Program-made: the position numbers and the translations under genes
Shown: piece by piece, positions 57,445 to 64,000 of the stretch
Numbering within the stretch: the first letter of the stretch is position 1
Layout of the letters: the number at the start of each line of letters is the position of its first letter
The notes under the pieces: model-generated
Told to the model about the DNA's origin: nothing
Seen by the model: only the letters and a program-made list of their open reading frames with translations
The model's database searches: none
From: an uncultured Gammaproteobacteria bacterium
GTDB taxonomy: Bacteria; Pseudomonadota; Gammaproteobacteria; Pseudomonadales; Pseudohongiellaceae
Length of the DNA: 64,000 bases
Direction: 5' to 3'
Assembly: GCA_913060975.1 (NCBI GenBank)
Contig: CAJXVC010000011.1
Location: 62,001-126,000, forward strand

Positions 57445-57807
57445 CTATTTCTGAGTGCGCTTGGGGATGCGTATGCCAGCGACATGATCCGCGCTCCAGC
57501 GGGCCATAGATCGAACAATGGGTATGAGTTCTTTTCCAGCTGGTGTGAGGTGGTATTCAAAGCGGGGAGGATTGTTCTGATAGGGCTTGCGTTGCACAAG
57601 ACCATGCTCTTGCAGCGACTTCAGGCGGTTGGCGAGAATATTGGTAGGTATGCCTTCTTTGCCATCCTGAAACTCCTTGTTTCGGGTTCGGCCGAAAATT
57701 CCCATATCCCGGATCAGTAACAGAGTCCATTTGTCGCCGAACACATCGAGAGCCGTAGCCACTGGGCAGGAGGATCGTTTTGCAGTCGTTCTTGGTAGTT
57801 TCTTCAC
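57445..57807 (-). CDS. HxlR-family transcriptional regulator
   Basis: A 120-residue winged-helix protein from GTG 57807; the track's TTG start adds 12 residues. It has SCPVATALDVFGDKWTLLLI with the N-terminal redox-type Cys, the recognition region GIPTNILANRLKSLQEHGLV and the wing RFEYHLTPAGKEL. HxlR/YodB members often sense electrophiles through that Cys. It is in the same direction as the TonB receptor beyond a dyad that it may bind. Confidence 0.88.
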   Translation of the reverse strand: MKKLPRTTAKRSSCPVATALDVFGDKWTLLLIRDMGIFGRTRNKEFQDGKEGIPTNILANRLKSLQEHGLVQRKPYQNNPPRFEYHLTPAGKELIPIVRSMARWSADHVAGIRIPKRTQK

Positions 57808-57843
57808 GGTAAGAAGCTTAGCGTCAGCAAACCTAGGTTGCAA

Positions 57844-58160
57844 GACAGTACTGAATGCTATTTTGGATTAATCGGTTAAGCGTAAGCTGCAATAAGCATC
57901 GCACCTATTGCTTGTCTGCAGTGACTCCGAAGTAACACTCTGACTGTGATTTCATAAACGTAGCCCGAATGAATTGCCGATTGCACAGCTGAAGCCGCTG
58001 ATGAGCAGCGTCAGTAGTTTGTCATGTGGCCATTTGTTCTGGCAGTGTGAATTGAGTACAGTGCTCACAGATGGGCAGAACCAGTCGATGATTCCGCTGC
58101 CCTGTGTCCTAGCTGAATAGTCTTATCATTTATTAACTGGAAAGTGAGTAGAGGGTAAAC
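57844..58160. other. Intergenic stretch, nothing recognised
   Basis: Divergent spacer between the HxlR gene and the gene at 58161. No ORF with family features, no clear operator besides ordinary AT-rich segments. Confidence 0.45.
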
Positions 58161-58589
58161 ATGGCCAATAAGAAAACAGGTAAATGGATTGGGCTTGCTA
58201 TCGGTGTAGCGTTGCTGCTCTACATCGGGCAAGTCGTATTGTTCGAGGTTAGTCTGGGAGTCAATCAACCCGAAAATCAGTCGACTATTGTTATCGCGAC
58301 CTTTGATGATGACAATAACCGGCACGAACGAGTAGTTCGTCTGGTTGAATATGAGGGCGATGCCTATATTGCCGCCAATCACTGGCCTCGTGCCTGGTAT
58401 CATCAGGCGCTGGAAAACCCGCAGATTGAAGTGGAAATGGAGAGCGGTGAAGGCTTCGCGCCCTATGTGGCAGTGCCATTGGAAGGGGCAGAAGAAGAGC
58501 TTATGGAAGAAGTTTACAGTGTTAGCTTCGATTTCCGGTTTCGAACCGGCTTTCCGCCGCGCTACTTCATGCGGCTTGATCCCGCCTGA
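58161..58589 (+). CDS. Membrane-anchored split-barrel (nitroreductase/DUF385-like) protein
   Basis: A 142-residue protein with one N-terminal membrane segment (WIGLAIGVALLLYIGQVVLF), then a domain with RVVRLVEYEGDAYIAANHWP and WYHQALENPQIEVEMESG, reminiscent of deazaflavin-dependent nitroreductase-like split barrels that bind flavin or F420. The exact cofactor is unknown, and F420 use would be unusual for this lineage. It stands alone and ends in a strong terminator. Confidence 0.65.
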   Translation: MANKKTGKWIGLAIGVALLLYIGQVVLFEVSLGVNQPENQSTIVIATFDDDNNRHERVVRLVEYEGDAYIAANHWPRAWYHQALENPQIEVEMESGEGFAPYVAVPLEGAEEELMEEVYSVSFDFRFRTGFPPRYFMRLDPA

Positions 58590-58611
58590 TAGCTTGCTCA
58601 GTGTATGAAAG

Positions 58612-58643
58612 CCAGCCAATGCTATTGAGCATTGGCTGGTTTA
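58612..58643. terminator. Strong hairpin terminator
   Basis: CCAGCCAATGCT and AGCATTGGCTGG form a perfect 12-bp stem with an ATTG loop followed by TTTAT. It serves the gene at 58161 and possibly the convergent PepSY gene. Confidence 0.85.
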
Positions 58644-58678
58644 TCCGTACAACCTGCCACAACCTGTGAAGTATCAAG

Positions 58679-59857
58679 CTAGCTGTTCGCCGATGCTCCG
58701 GCTGTCGAGCTATCCATGGATGATTTCTTTAATCTTCGCAGCCAGTTTCGGAATCGGCGCAGGCACAGTGCCAAACCAGTGTAGGTCAAGAGGACGCCTG
58801 CCAGCGATGCCAGCCCGGCGATCGTCTGACCAAAGAGCCCTAACGCCTCACCAGTATGCAAGAACCTGACCCAGGAACGTGCCTGACGACCCGCACTCTG
58901 GCTATTGAATGGTGCCCACTCCACAACGCTTCCATCGTAGGTATCAAGAGTCACGCTATGACGCTTTTGCGGTTCACCACCATTGCCCTGATCAATTGAA
59001 AACTCGGCTGTTGTGGCTGCTGAGTCGGGAATTGTCATAGTCAGCAAGCGATAGTCGTCGACTTGGGCGCCGGCGATAGCAAACAATTCCTGATAGGCCA
59101 AAGGTGTACCGGTAGGTGCGGGTTGCGGTGCAGTCGCTTCGCTGCTGGCTGCTGAGCCGCCACGCTGCGGAGGCGCCTCTCCGGCAAGCTGATAGACCAG
59201 ATTGTTGGCCCATGAATAATTGAAAACTGTGGCTGTGGCAACGACCACAATAAGCGGAATGGCGAACCAAAAGCCAAAAACGTGATGCCAGTTAAAGTCT
59301 CTTGCTGCTCCGTCCTTGGCATTGGGGTGGAACCAGAGTCGAAGGCGCATGGTGCTGCGACGGTAAATACTCGGCAGCCAGAGGTAGAGTCCGCTAACAA
59401 TCATGAATAAAAACAGCAGATTGGCAGCACCGGTGATGTCTCGGGCTGTGCCACGACCATCGCCGCTGACGTTAAACCAGCGGTGCCAGCCAGTCATAGT
59501 GGAAAAAAAGTTATCCAGCGCTTGCCCGCGTGGCGGTATAACCTCACCTGTGAAAGCATTGAGGTGCCGGCTGCCCGAACGACCTGCACGTAATACAGCA
59601 GGGCTGGCGGGATCATTGTAGAGCGCTATGCTGGTGGGTTGAAAGCTGTCGTCACTGCCGCTGGCGATCAATTCTTCGACAGTTAGTCGCGTCTGACCTT
59701 GGGCGGGTTCAATGAAATAAGCTTGGTCTTGCCAGGCGAGTATTTGCCGCTCGTACGTCAGAATAACGCCTGTTACCGACATCATTAAGACGATTAGCCC
59801 GGCGATTACACCGCTACTAAGATGGAGCCAAAACAGGGTTTTTCGAAACATGGACAA
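58679..59857 (-). CDS. PepSY-associated TM-helix protein (iron-regulated type)
   Basis: A 392-residue membrane protein with the family opening KTLFWLHLSSGVIAGLIVLMMSVTGVILTYERQI, a periplasmic loop containing NAFTGEVI and a GWHRWFNVSG segment, and further segments (FLFMIVSGLYLWLP, FGFWFAIPLIVVV). These proteins are thought to reduce ferric siderophores in the periplasm or help TonB receptors. A Fur box lies 97 bp upstream. No siderophore receptor is next to it. Confidence 0.88.
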   Translation of the reverse strand: MSMFRKTLFWLHLSSGVIAGLIVLMMSVTGVILTYERQILAWQDQAYFIEPAQGQTRLTVEELIASGSDDSFQPTSIALYNDPASPAVLRAGRSGSRHLNAFTGEVIPPRGQALDNFFSTMTGWHRWFNVSGDGRGTARDITGAANLLFLFMIVSGLYLWLPSIYRRSTMRLRLWFHPNAKDGAARDFNWHHVFGFWFAIPLIVVVATATVFNYSWANNLVYQLAGEAPPQRGGSAASSEATAPQPAPTGTPLAYQELFAIAGAQVDDYRLLTMTIPDSAATTAEFSIDQGNGGEPQKRHSVTLDTYDGSVVEWAPFNSQSAGRQARSWVRFLHTGEALGLFGQTIAGLASLAGVLLTYTGLALCLRRFRNWLRRLKKSSMDSSTAGASANS

Positions 59858-59953
59858 CCTTATTTGAGTTCAGTTCTGGGTCAAAATCAGCCTTTGGGGC
59901 CAGAATTCAGCTATGCGGTGATTCTACTCAGCAATTAGTCAAATCGCAATATA

Positions 59954-59972
59954 AATGATAATCATTATCAAT
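59954..59972. promoter_or_regulatory. Fur box upstream of PepSY gene
   Basis: AATGATAATCATTATCAAT contains the perfect palindrome TGATAAT-C-ATTATCA and matches the Fur consensus at nearly every position. It should repress the PepSY gene under iron excess. Confidence 0.88.
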
Positions 59973-60035
59973 AAGTGATGGTTGCCCGCTTGCAACAATA
60001 TTTGCCAGCAATTAATGCAGCGGGAAATTCAGACA

Positions 60036-60125
60036 GTTAATGCGAGGTGGTTCAGGTAGAAATAGGTAGTTCAGGTAGTAATAGGCAGGTAAGGTATAAG
60101 TAGTCGATGCAGGTAGTGATCAGGG
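60036..60125. repeat. Short degenerate tandem repeats
   Basis: GGTTCAGGTAG-AAATA-GGTAGTTCAGGTAG-TAATA-GGCAGGT and looser copies run for about 80 bp between the Fur box and the META gene. No coding potential; slippage product likely. Confidence 0.45.
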
Positions 60126-60167
60126 CCAAGCTACCGGAAAGCAGAATAGCTGGACGATAGCAACTGT

Positions 60168-60599
60168 TCAGAATCCGCTGGCAGTGGCTGCCAGAGGTTG
60201 GAACTCGAGACGGTCGATCCCGGAGTGAGTAGTTATTATCAGTCGCTCGTCAGACAATTGCAGAGAGTTCGCTTGTTCAAGAGCCATAATGTAGCGATTA
60301 AACAAAGAAGGGCTGATACAAAGTTTGCGCGTTGTGACCAGCCCCGACAATTCAATTTCACCATTTGTCACCGTCCATCCCGCTCCGGCCTGATTGCAAT
60401 CAGCCTCGATTTGCAGTCTGCCCTCGGAGCGGAATCGCAACACATAGTCTTCCGGATTGCGTGGTTCGAATGCCGAGTCATTGGCTGAGTAAATCGCCAC
60501 TAACTGCCATGAAGTTCCTGACAAGAGGTTGTTTTGTGGAGCCTGGGCTCTCAGCATACAGCTGGTCAGTAAAAGGACTATGGTGACTAGTGCGCGCAT
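60168..60599 (-). CDS. META-domain lipoprotein
   Basis: A 143-residue protein from ATG 60599. The N-terminus has a lipobox (LLLTSC), so the Cys is probably lipidated. The META (HslJ-like) domain follows with GTSWQLVAIYSAN, FRSEGRLQIEADCNQAG and SGLVTTRKLC. Such proteins are envelope-located and of unclear role, linked to stress and motility in some species. The PepSY gene lies downstream on the same strand beyond the Fur box. Confidence 0.8.
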   Translation of the reverse strand: MRALVTIVLLLTSCMLRAQAPQNNLLSGTSWQLVAIYSANDSAFEPRNPEDYVLRFRSEGRLQIEADCNQAGAGWTVTNGEIELSGLVTTRKLCISPSLFNRYIMALEQANSLQLSDERLIITTHSGIDRLEFQPLAATASGF

Positions 60600-60974
60600 G
60601 AGATGAAAACTACCATGAGATGGCATTCCAGCAAAGCAGCACATTTTGCCTTGTCCGGGAATTTGCCGGCTAGCTCTATTCAGATGCAGGTGCGCAGCGG
60701 GGTCGGAATCCTCTGCAACAGTGCGGCGCGTATGCTGGCGGAGTCAGGCTATTGGTATTTCTGCAATAAAGAGACTCGTTGCATCGGAAAAGCCGATGAC
60801 TGTCATCGAAACTATTCATTTTACTGCGTGACCGCACTCCACTATCGTTCAATCATCAAGAAGCAAGTAAAGCAAAGCGCAGTCACCGGCTAAGCGTCCT
60901 GAGAAAGACGGCTAACTGATGAGTGCTCTCCAAACTCGCCTATTGAAAACAGTTTTAAATCCGAGGAGTGGATT
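60600..60974. other. Intergenic stretch before katG
   Basis: The track ORF at 60603-60893 has no family features and unnatural composition. I see no OxyR site that I can defend. The katG RBS (GAGGAG) lies at its end. Confidence 0.5.
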
Positions 60975-63242
60975 ATGCGCAACCGAACAAACAAATTAAC
61001 GACAACTATGACGGCATTAGCGCTGGCAATAACTGCTGCGACGCAGCTGCCGGTAGCCAGTGCACAGTCTTCAGCACCTGGGAACGACTATTGGTGGCCC
61101 AATCGTTTGGATCTTGATCCATTGCGCCAACAATCGGCAGATATCAATCCCGCCGATGCAGATTTCAACTATGCAGAGGCTTTTGCCCAACTTGACATGG
61201 ATGCGCTTAAAGCGGATCTGGAAGAGTTAATGACAACATCGCAGGACTGGTGGCCGGCAGACTTTGGCCATTACGGTCCGTTCTTTATTCGTATGGCGTG
61301 GCACAGTGCTGGTACCTATCGAACGGTTGATGGCCGTGGTGGTTCCGACGGTGGCATGCAGCGATTCGCACCGCTCAACAGTTGGCCAGATAACGCCAAT
61401 CTCGACAAAGCTCGCCTTTTGTTGTGGCCAATCAAAGAGAAGTACGGTCGTCAGATTTCCTGGGCCGACTTGATGGTGTTGGCAGGTACGGTTGGCATGG
61501 AATCAATGGGCTTTGATACTTTTGGCTTCGCCGGTGGTCGTGTTGATGCATGGCAGCCTGAAGAAGTTAACTGGGGCCCCGAAGGTGAATGGCTCGGCGC
61601 AGATCGCCGTGACAACTCTGGCGAATTGAACCATCCTTTCGGTGCTACACAAATGGGCCTGATCTACGTTAACCCTGAAGGCCCGGGTGGCAATCCCGAT
61701 CCGCAGGCTGCTGCTGATGCGATTCGCGAAGCGTTTGGGCGTATGGCGATGAACGATGAGGAAACTGCAGCTCTGATCGCCGGTGGCCATACGTTTGGTA
61801 AAGCACACGGTGCCGCCGATCCGTCTGAATATGTTGGCGCTGAGCCGGAAGCAGCGGGTCTGGAAGCCCAAGGACAAGGCTGGCAGAGCAGCTATGGTTC
61901 AGGTAGTGGTGCTGACACGATTACCAGTGGCCTGGAAGGAGCATGGACGATCGATCCGGCTGCCTGGACGCACAACTATCTGGAAAATCTGTATGGCTAT
62001 GAGTGGGTGCAAACACAAAGCCCTGCCGGTGCTACACAGTGGGAACCAGCTGACGGTGCCGCTTCTAATCTTGTGCCCGATGCTCATGATCCCGCGCAGC
62101 GCCATGCGCCAATGATGTTCACGACCGATCTGGCACTGAAAGTTGATCCAGCATATCGCGAGATCACTACGCGTTGGTTGGAAAATCCAGAAGAGTTTGA
62201 AGATGCATTTGCACGCGCCTGGTTCAAACTGACGCATCGTGACATGGGGCCGACTTCACGCTATCTGGGTGATCTGGTTCCTGATCAGGAATTCGCATGG
62301 CAGGATCCGGTACCAGCAGTCGATCACCAATTGATTAGCAGTCAGGATATCGCGCAGTTGAAAGCTGATGTGCTCGAGTCCGGGCTAACAGTACCGCAAC
62401 TGGTTCGTACGGCATGGGCATCTGCGTCGACTTATCGTGGTACTGACATGCGCGGTGGTGCCAATGGTGCGCGCATAAGACTGGCTCCACAGATGAATTG
62501 GGAAGCCAATGATTCGAGTGAGCTGAATGAAGTATTGTCTGCTCTTGAAGAGATTCAGAACGACTTCAATAGCAGTCAGTCAGGCAACAAGCGCGTGTCA
62601 CTGGCAGACATGATTGTACTCGGCGGTGCCGCAGCCATTGAGCAGGCCGCTGAACAAGGTGGCTACGAAGTAGACGTACCTGTTGTTCCCGGTCGAACGG
62701 ATGCGACTCAAGAGCAAACCGATGTGGAATCCTTTTCGGTACTGGAGCCATCCGCTGACGGCTTCCGCAACTACTTTGCCGGTGACAATCCTCGTTCACC
62801 TGCCGAGATGCTGATCGAAAAGGCGGCATTGCTCGAGCTTACCGTGCCTGAAATGACTGTACTCGTGGGTGGTATGCGCGCCATGAATGCCAATACCGAC
62901 GGACTCGCTCACGGCGTGTTAACAGACCAGCCAGGTGCGCTGACCAATGACTTCTTTGTGAATCTGGTCGATATGTCAACGCAGTGGAGTCAGTCTTCCC
63001 AAGTGGAAGGTATCTATGAAGGTCGCGATCGTGACAGCGGTGACTTGATGTGGACCGCTACGCCTGTTGACCTGATCTTTGGTTCCAACTCAGAGCTACG
63101 CGCAGTGTCCGAGTTCTATGCCGCGCAGGATGCGGAGCAGGAATTTGTGGAAGACTTCGTCGCAGCCTGGACTAAAGTCATGTTGCTTGATCGCTTCGAT
63201 CTGCCAAGAGACGAGCGCTCAGGAATGATGGCGGCGCGCTAA
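60975..63242 (+). CDS. katG: Exported catalase-peroxidase
   Basis: A 755-residue KatG with a cleavable signal peptide ([14 protein letters not shown], residues about 17-30), so it is a periplasmic, KatP-like form. The distal triad is in [11 protein letters not shown] (Arg106, Trp109, His110), the proximal His in [11 protein letters not shown], and the Met-Tyr-Trp cross-link residues are present ([18 protein letters not shown]). The C-terminal half repeats the fold without haem. It breaks down hydrogen peroxide, useful with copper/iron redox stress. GAGGAG precedes ATG. Confidence 0.95.
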   Translation: MRNRTNKLTTTMTALALAITAATQLPVASAQSSAPGNDYWWPNRLDLDPLRQQSADINPADADFNYAEAFAQLDMDALKADLEELMTTSQDWWPADFGHYGPFFIRMAWHSAGTYRTVDGRGGSDGGMQRFAPLNSWPDNANLDKARLLLWPIKEKYGRQISWADLMVLAGTVGMESMGFDTFGFAGGRVDAWQPEEVNWGPEGEWLGADRRDNSGELNHPFGATQMGLIYVNPEGPGGNPDPQAAADAIREAFGRMAMNDEETAALIAGGHTFGKAHGAADPSEYVGAEPEAAGLEAQGQGWQSSYGSGSGADTITSGLEGAWTIDPAAWTHNYLENLYGYEWVQTQSPAGATQWEPADGAASNLVPDAHDPAQRHAPMMFTTDLALKVDPAYREITTRWLENPEEFEDAFARAWFKLTHRDMGPTSRYLGDLVPDQEFAWQDPVPAVDHQLISSQDIAQLKADVLESGLTVPQLVRTAWASASTYRGTDMRGGANGARIRLAPQMNWEANDSSELNEVLSALEEIQNDFNSSQSGNKRVSLADMIVLGGAAAIEQAAEQGGYEVDVPVVPGRTDATQEQTDVESFSVLEPSADGFRNYFAGDNPRSPAEMLIEKAALLELTVPEMTVLVGGMRAMNANTDGLAHGVLTDQPGALTNDFFVNLVDMSTQWSQSSQVEGIYEGRDRDSGDLMWTATPVDLIFGSNSELRAVSEFYAAQDAEQEFVEDFVAAWTKVMLLDRFDLPRDERSGMMAAR

Positions 63243-63315
63243 GCTTCGTCAGATCAGTCCAGCGCATTGGAGAGGGAGGTAAGGCATAAGTTTTCCTTCT
63301 CATCAATGTTGGAAT

Positions 63316-63344
63316 GGCGGCGTCCGCAAGGGCGCCGCCTTTTT
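63316..63344 (+). terminator. Rho-independent terminator of katG
   Basis: GGCGGCGTCC-GCAA-GGGCGCCGCC-TTTTT: a 10-bp G-C-rich stem with one internal mismatch pair, a GCAA tetraloop and a run of five T. Confidence 0.93.
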
Positions 63345-63406
63345 CATGCCTGAAATTCTTGTGGCATGATTGGAGCCGGTAACGGGCGATAGTAATCGTT
63401 ACAGGC

Positions 63407-64000
63407 TCACGCTATGCCAAGCAGAATCAACACCACGGACAGGGTTATTGGCGACAGTAATGCTGATAACAAAGAGCCAGCCGCGACTGAAGCATGACCG
63501 ACTTTATAGCGCTTGGCGAATACGTAAGCGCTAATTCCCACCGGCATGGCTGATGCCAACACCCCAGCATTTGCCCATAGCGGGTCTACTTCGAAAATTC
63601 TGAACATCGCTATCCAGACCAGTATGGGTAACAAGAAGCAATTGATAATGGTCATGAATGTCGCTGGCACAGCCTGATCGCGCAGCTTGTAGTGATAGAG
63701 CGACATGCCCAACACAAAAAGTGACGTTGGTACGGCTGCGCGGGACAGTATTTCGATACTGTTAAACAGCGGATCCCAGACCGGGATACCGGCGATGTTA
63801 CAGACGAGTCCGGCAATCAGGCTGGCCGTAATCGGGCTGCTCAATAACTGCTTCACCATGCGCAGGAAGACTTTAAAAAACGAATCCGTAGACAAGTGCC
63901 CCCATTCCGCGCTCACTGTGCCAATGGTGAACATCACCAGGTTCTGAATGGAAATAATCAGGAATAAAGGTAATAAAGCGGCTTCGCCTAAAGCTTGTGC
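63407..64000 (-). CDS. AEC-family (auxin efflux carrier) permease, 5' part outside window
   Basis: The reading frame stays open to base 64000, so the track start is internal. The visible 197 residues have five to six hydrophobic segments and typical AEC blocks: NLVMFTIGTV, AAVPTSLFVLGMSLY, ANAGVLASAMPVGISAYVFA and the end SLLSALLSPITLSVVLILL. These permeases export or import small organic acids; the substrate is unknown. About 110 N-terminal residues lie outside. Confidence 0.88.
   Translation of the reverse strand, partial: AQALGEAALLPLFLIISIQNLVMFTIGTVSAEWGHLSTDSFFKVFLRMVKQLLSSPITASLIAGLVCNIAGIPVWDPLFNSIEILSRAAVPTSLFVLGMSLYHYKLRDQAVPATFMTIINCFLLPILVWIAMFRIFEVDPLWANAGVLASAMPVGISAYVFAKRYKVGHASVAAGSLLSALLSPITLSVVLILLGIA

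Noticed and set aside
60036-60125. Tandem short repeats considered as a CRISPR array
   Set aside because: Units are short and degenerate with no constant spacers, and no cas genes are present.
60603-60893. 96-codon ORF before katG
   Set aside because: No signal, domain or RBS; likely chance in a spacer.

Overview
The window reads as a chromosomal segment of a free-living, probably aquatic gammaproteobacterium. This is inferred from the mix of TonB-dependent receptors, HME-RND metal pumps, a mer operon with merF, PcoA/CopA-type copper genes and 7Fe ferredoxin; no rRNA, tRNA, integrase, transposase or CRISPR array was seen, so the assignment is soft.

Layout. 1-7.2 kb: a probable organic-phosphate locus with a Tat-exported PhoD phosphatase (cut by the window edge), a two-gene membrane pair (anchored solute-binding-like protein plus membrane protein with a possible winged-helix cytoplasmic tail), a TonB-dependent receptor and a secreted CX5R phosphatase. 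7.2-10.7 kb: a GlxA-type AraC regulator facing small VOC/PhnB/GyrI-like/DUF1428 genes. 10.8-11.1 kb: decayed remnant of a second copy of the two-gene pair. 11.1-15.5 kb: an FbpABC-type ferric iron ABC operon led by a helical periplasmic protein under a near-perfect Fur box.

16-54.4 kb is a large metal-resistance region: (i) czcCBA-like RND operon with a PII-like gene and a CDF exporter; (ii) decayed isoprenylcysteine-methyltransferase-like gene; (iii) cusCBA-like copper/silver RND operon with CusF fused to CusB; (iv) ynfA; (v) merR / merTPFA; (vi) copL-like gene then copABCD; (vii) MerR regulator, YHS-HMBD copper P-type ATPase, DUF5676, DUF2933 and methyltransferase; (viii) ppk2, a helical His/Glu-rich protein, a Met-rich secreted protein, fdxA, an APC permease and a CDF-like protein; (ix) a second czcCBA operon on the minus strand. 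Three RND pumps with three different channel signatures, a P-type ATPase, CopABCD, Mer and CDF proteins together would cover Cu/Ag, Zn/Cd/Co/Ni-type and Hg stress.

The most interesting pattern is that the three RND operons and the copABCD operon are each preceded by a small secreted ORF of about 126-134 codons ending in an Arg-(Ala)-Pro-Pro tail. Two sequence classes exist. The class with an HYC(F/L)DG motif and a RAPP tail precedes both czc-type pumps; the class with a C-x3-C-x2-C motif and an LFRPPI(S/L)A tail precedes the two copper systems. RAPP is a known ribosome-arrest motif, and CopL and DUF2946/CruR are known copper-linked upstream ORFs, so I infer a family of metal-sensing leader peptides that has diversified by metal. 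Hairpins follow the stop codon in at least two cases, and four promoters in the region have the 19-bp spacer typical of MerR-family control.

54.4-64 kb: a relic of a third czcA, a TonB-dependent receptor with an upstream dyad and nearby HxlR regulator, a membrane-anchored split-barrel-like protein, a Fur-box-linked PepSY membrane protein, a META-domain lipoprotein, an exported catalase-peroxidase with a clean terminator, and the end of an AEC-family permease.
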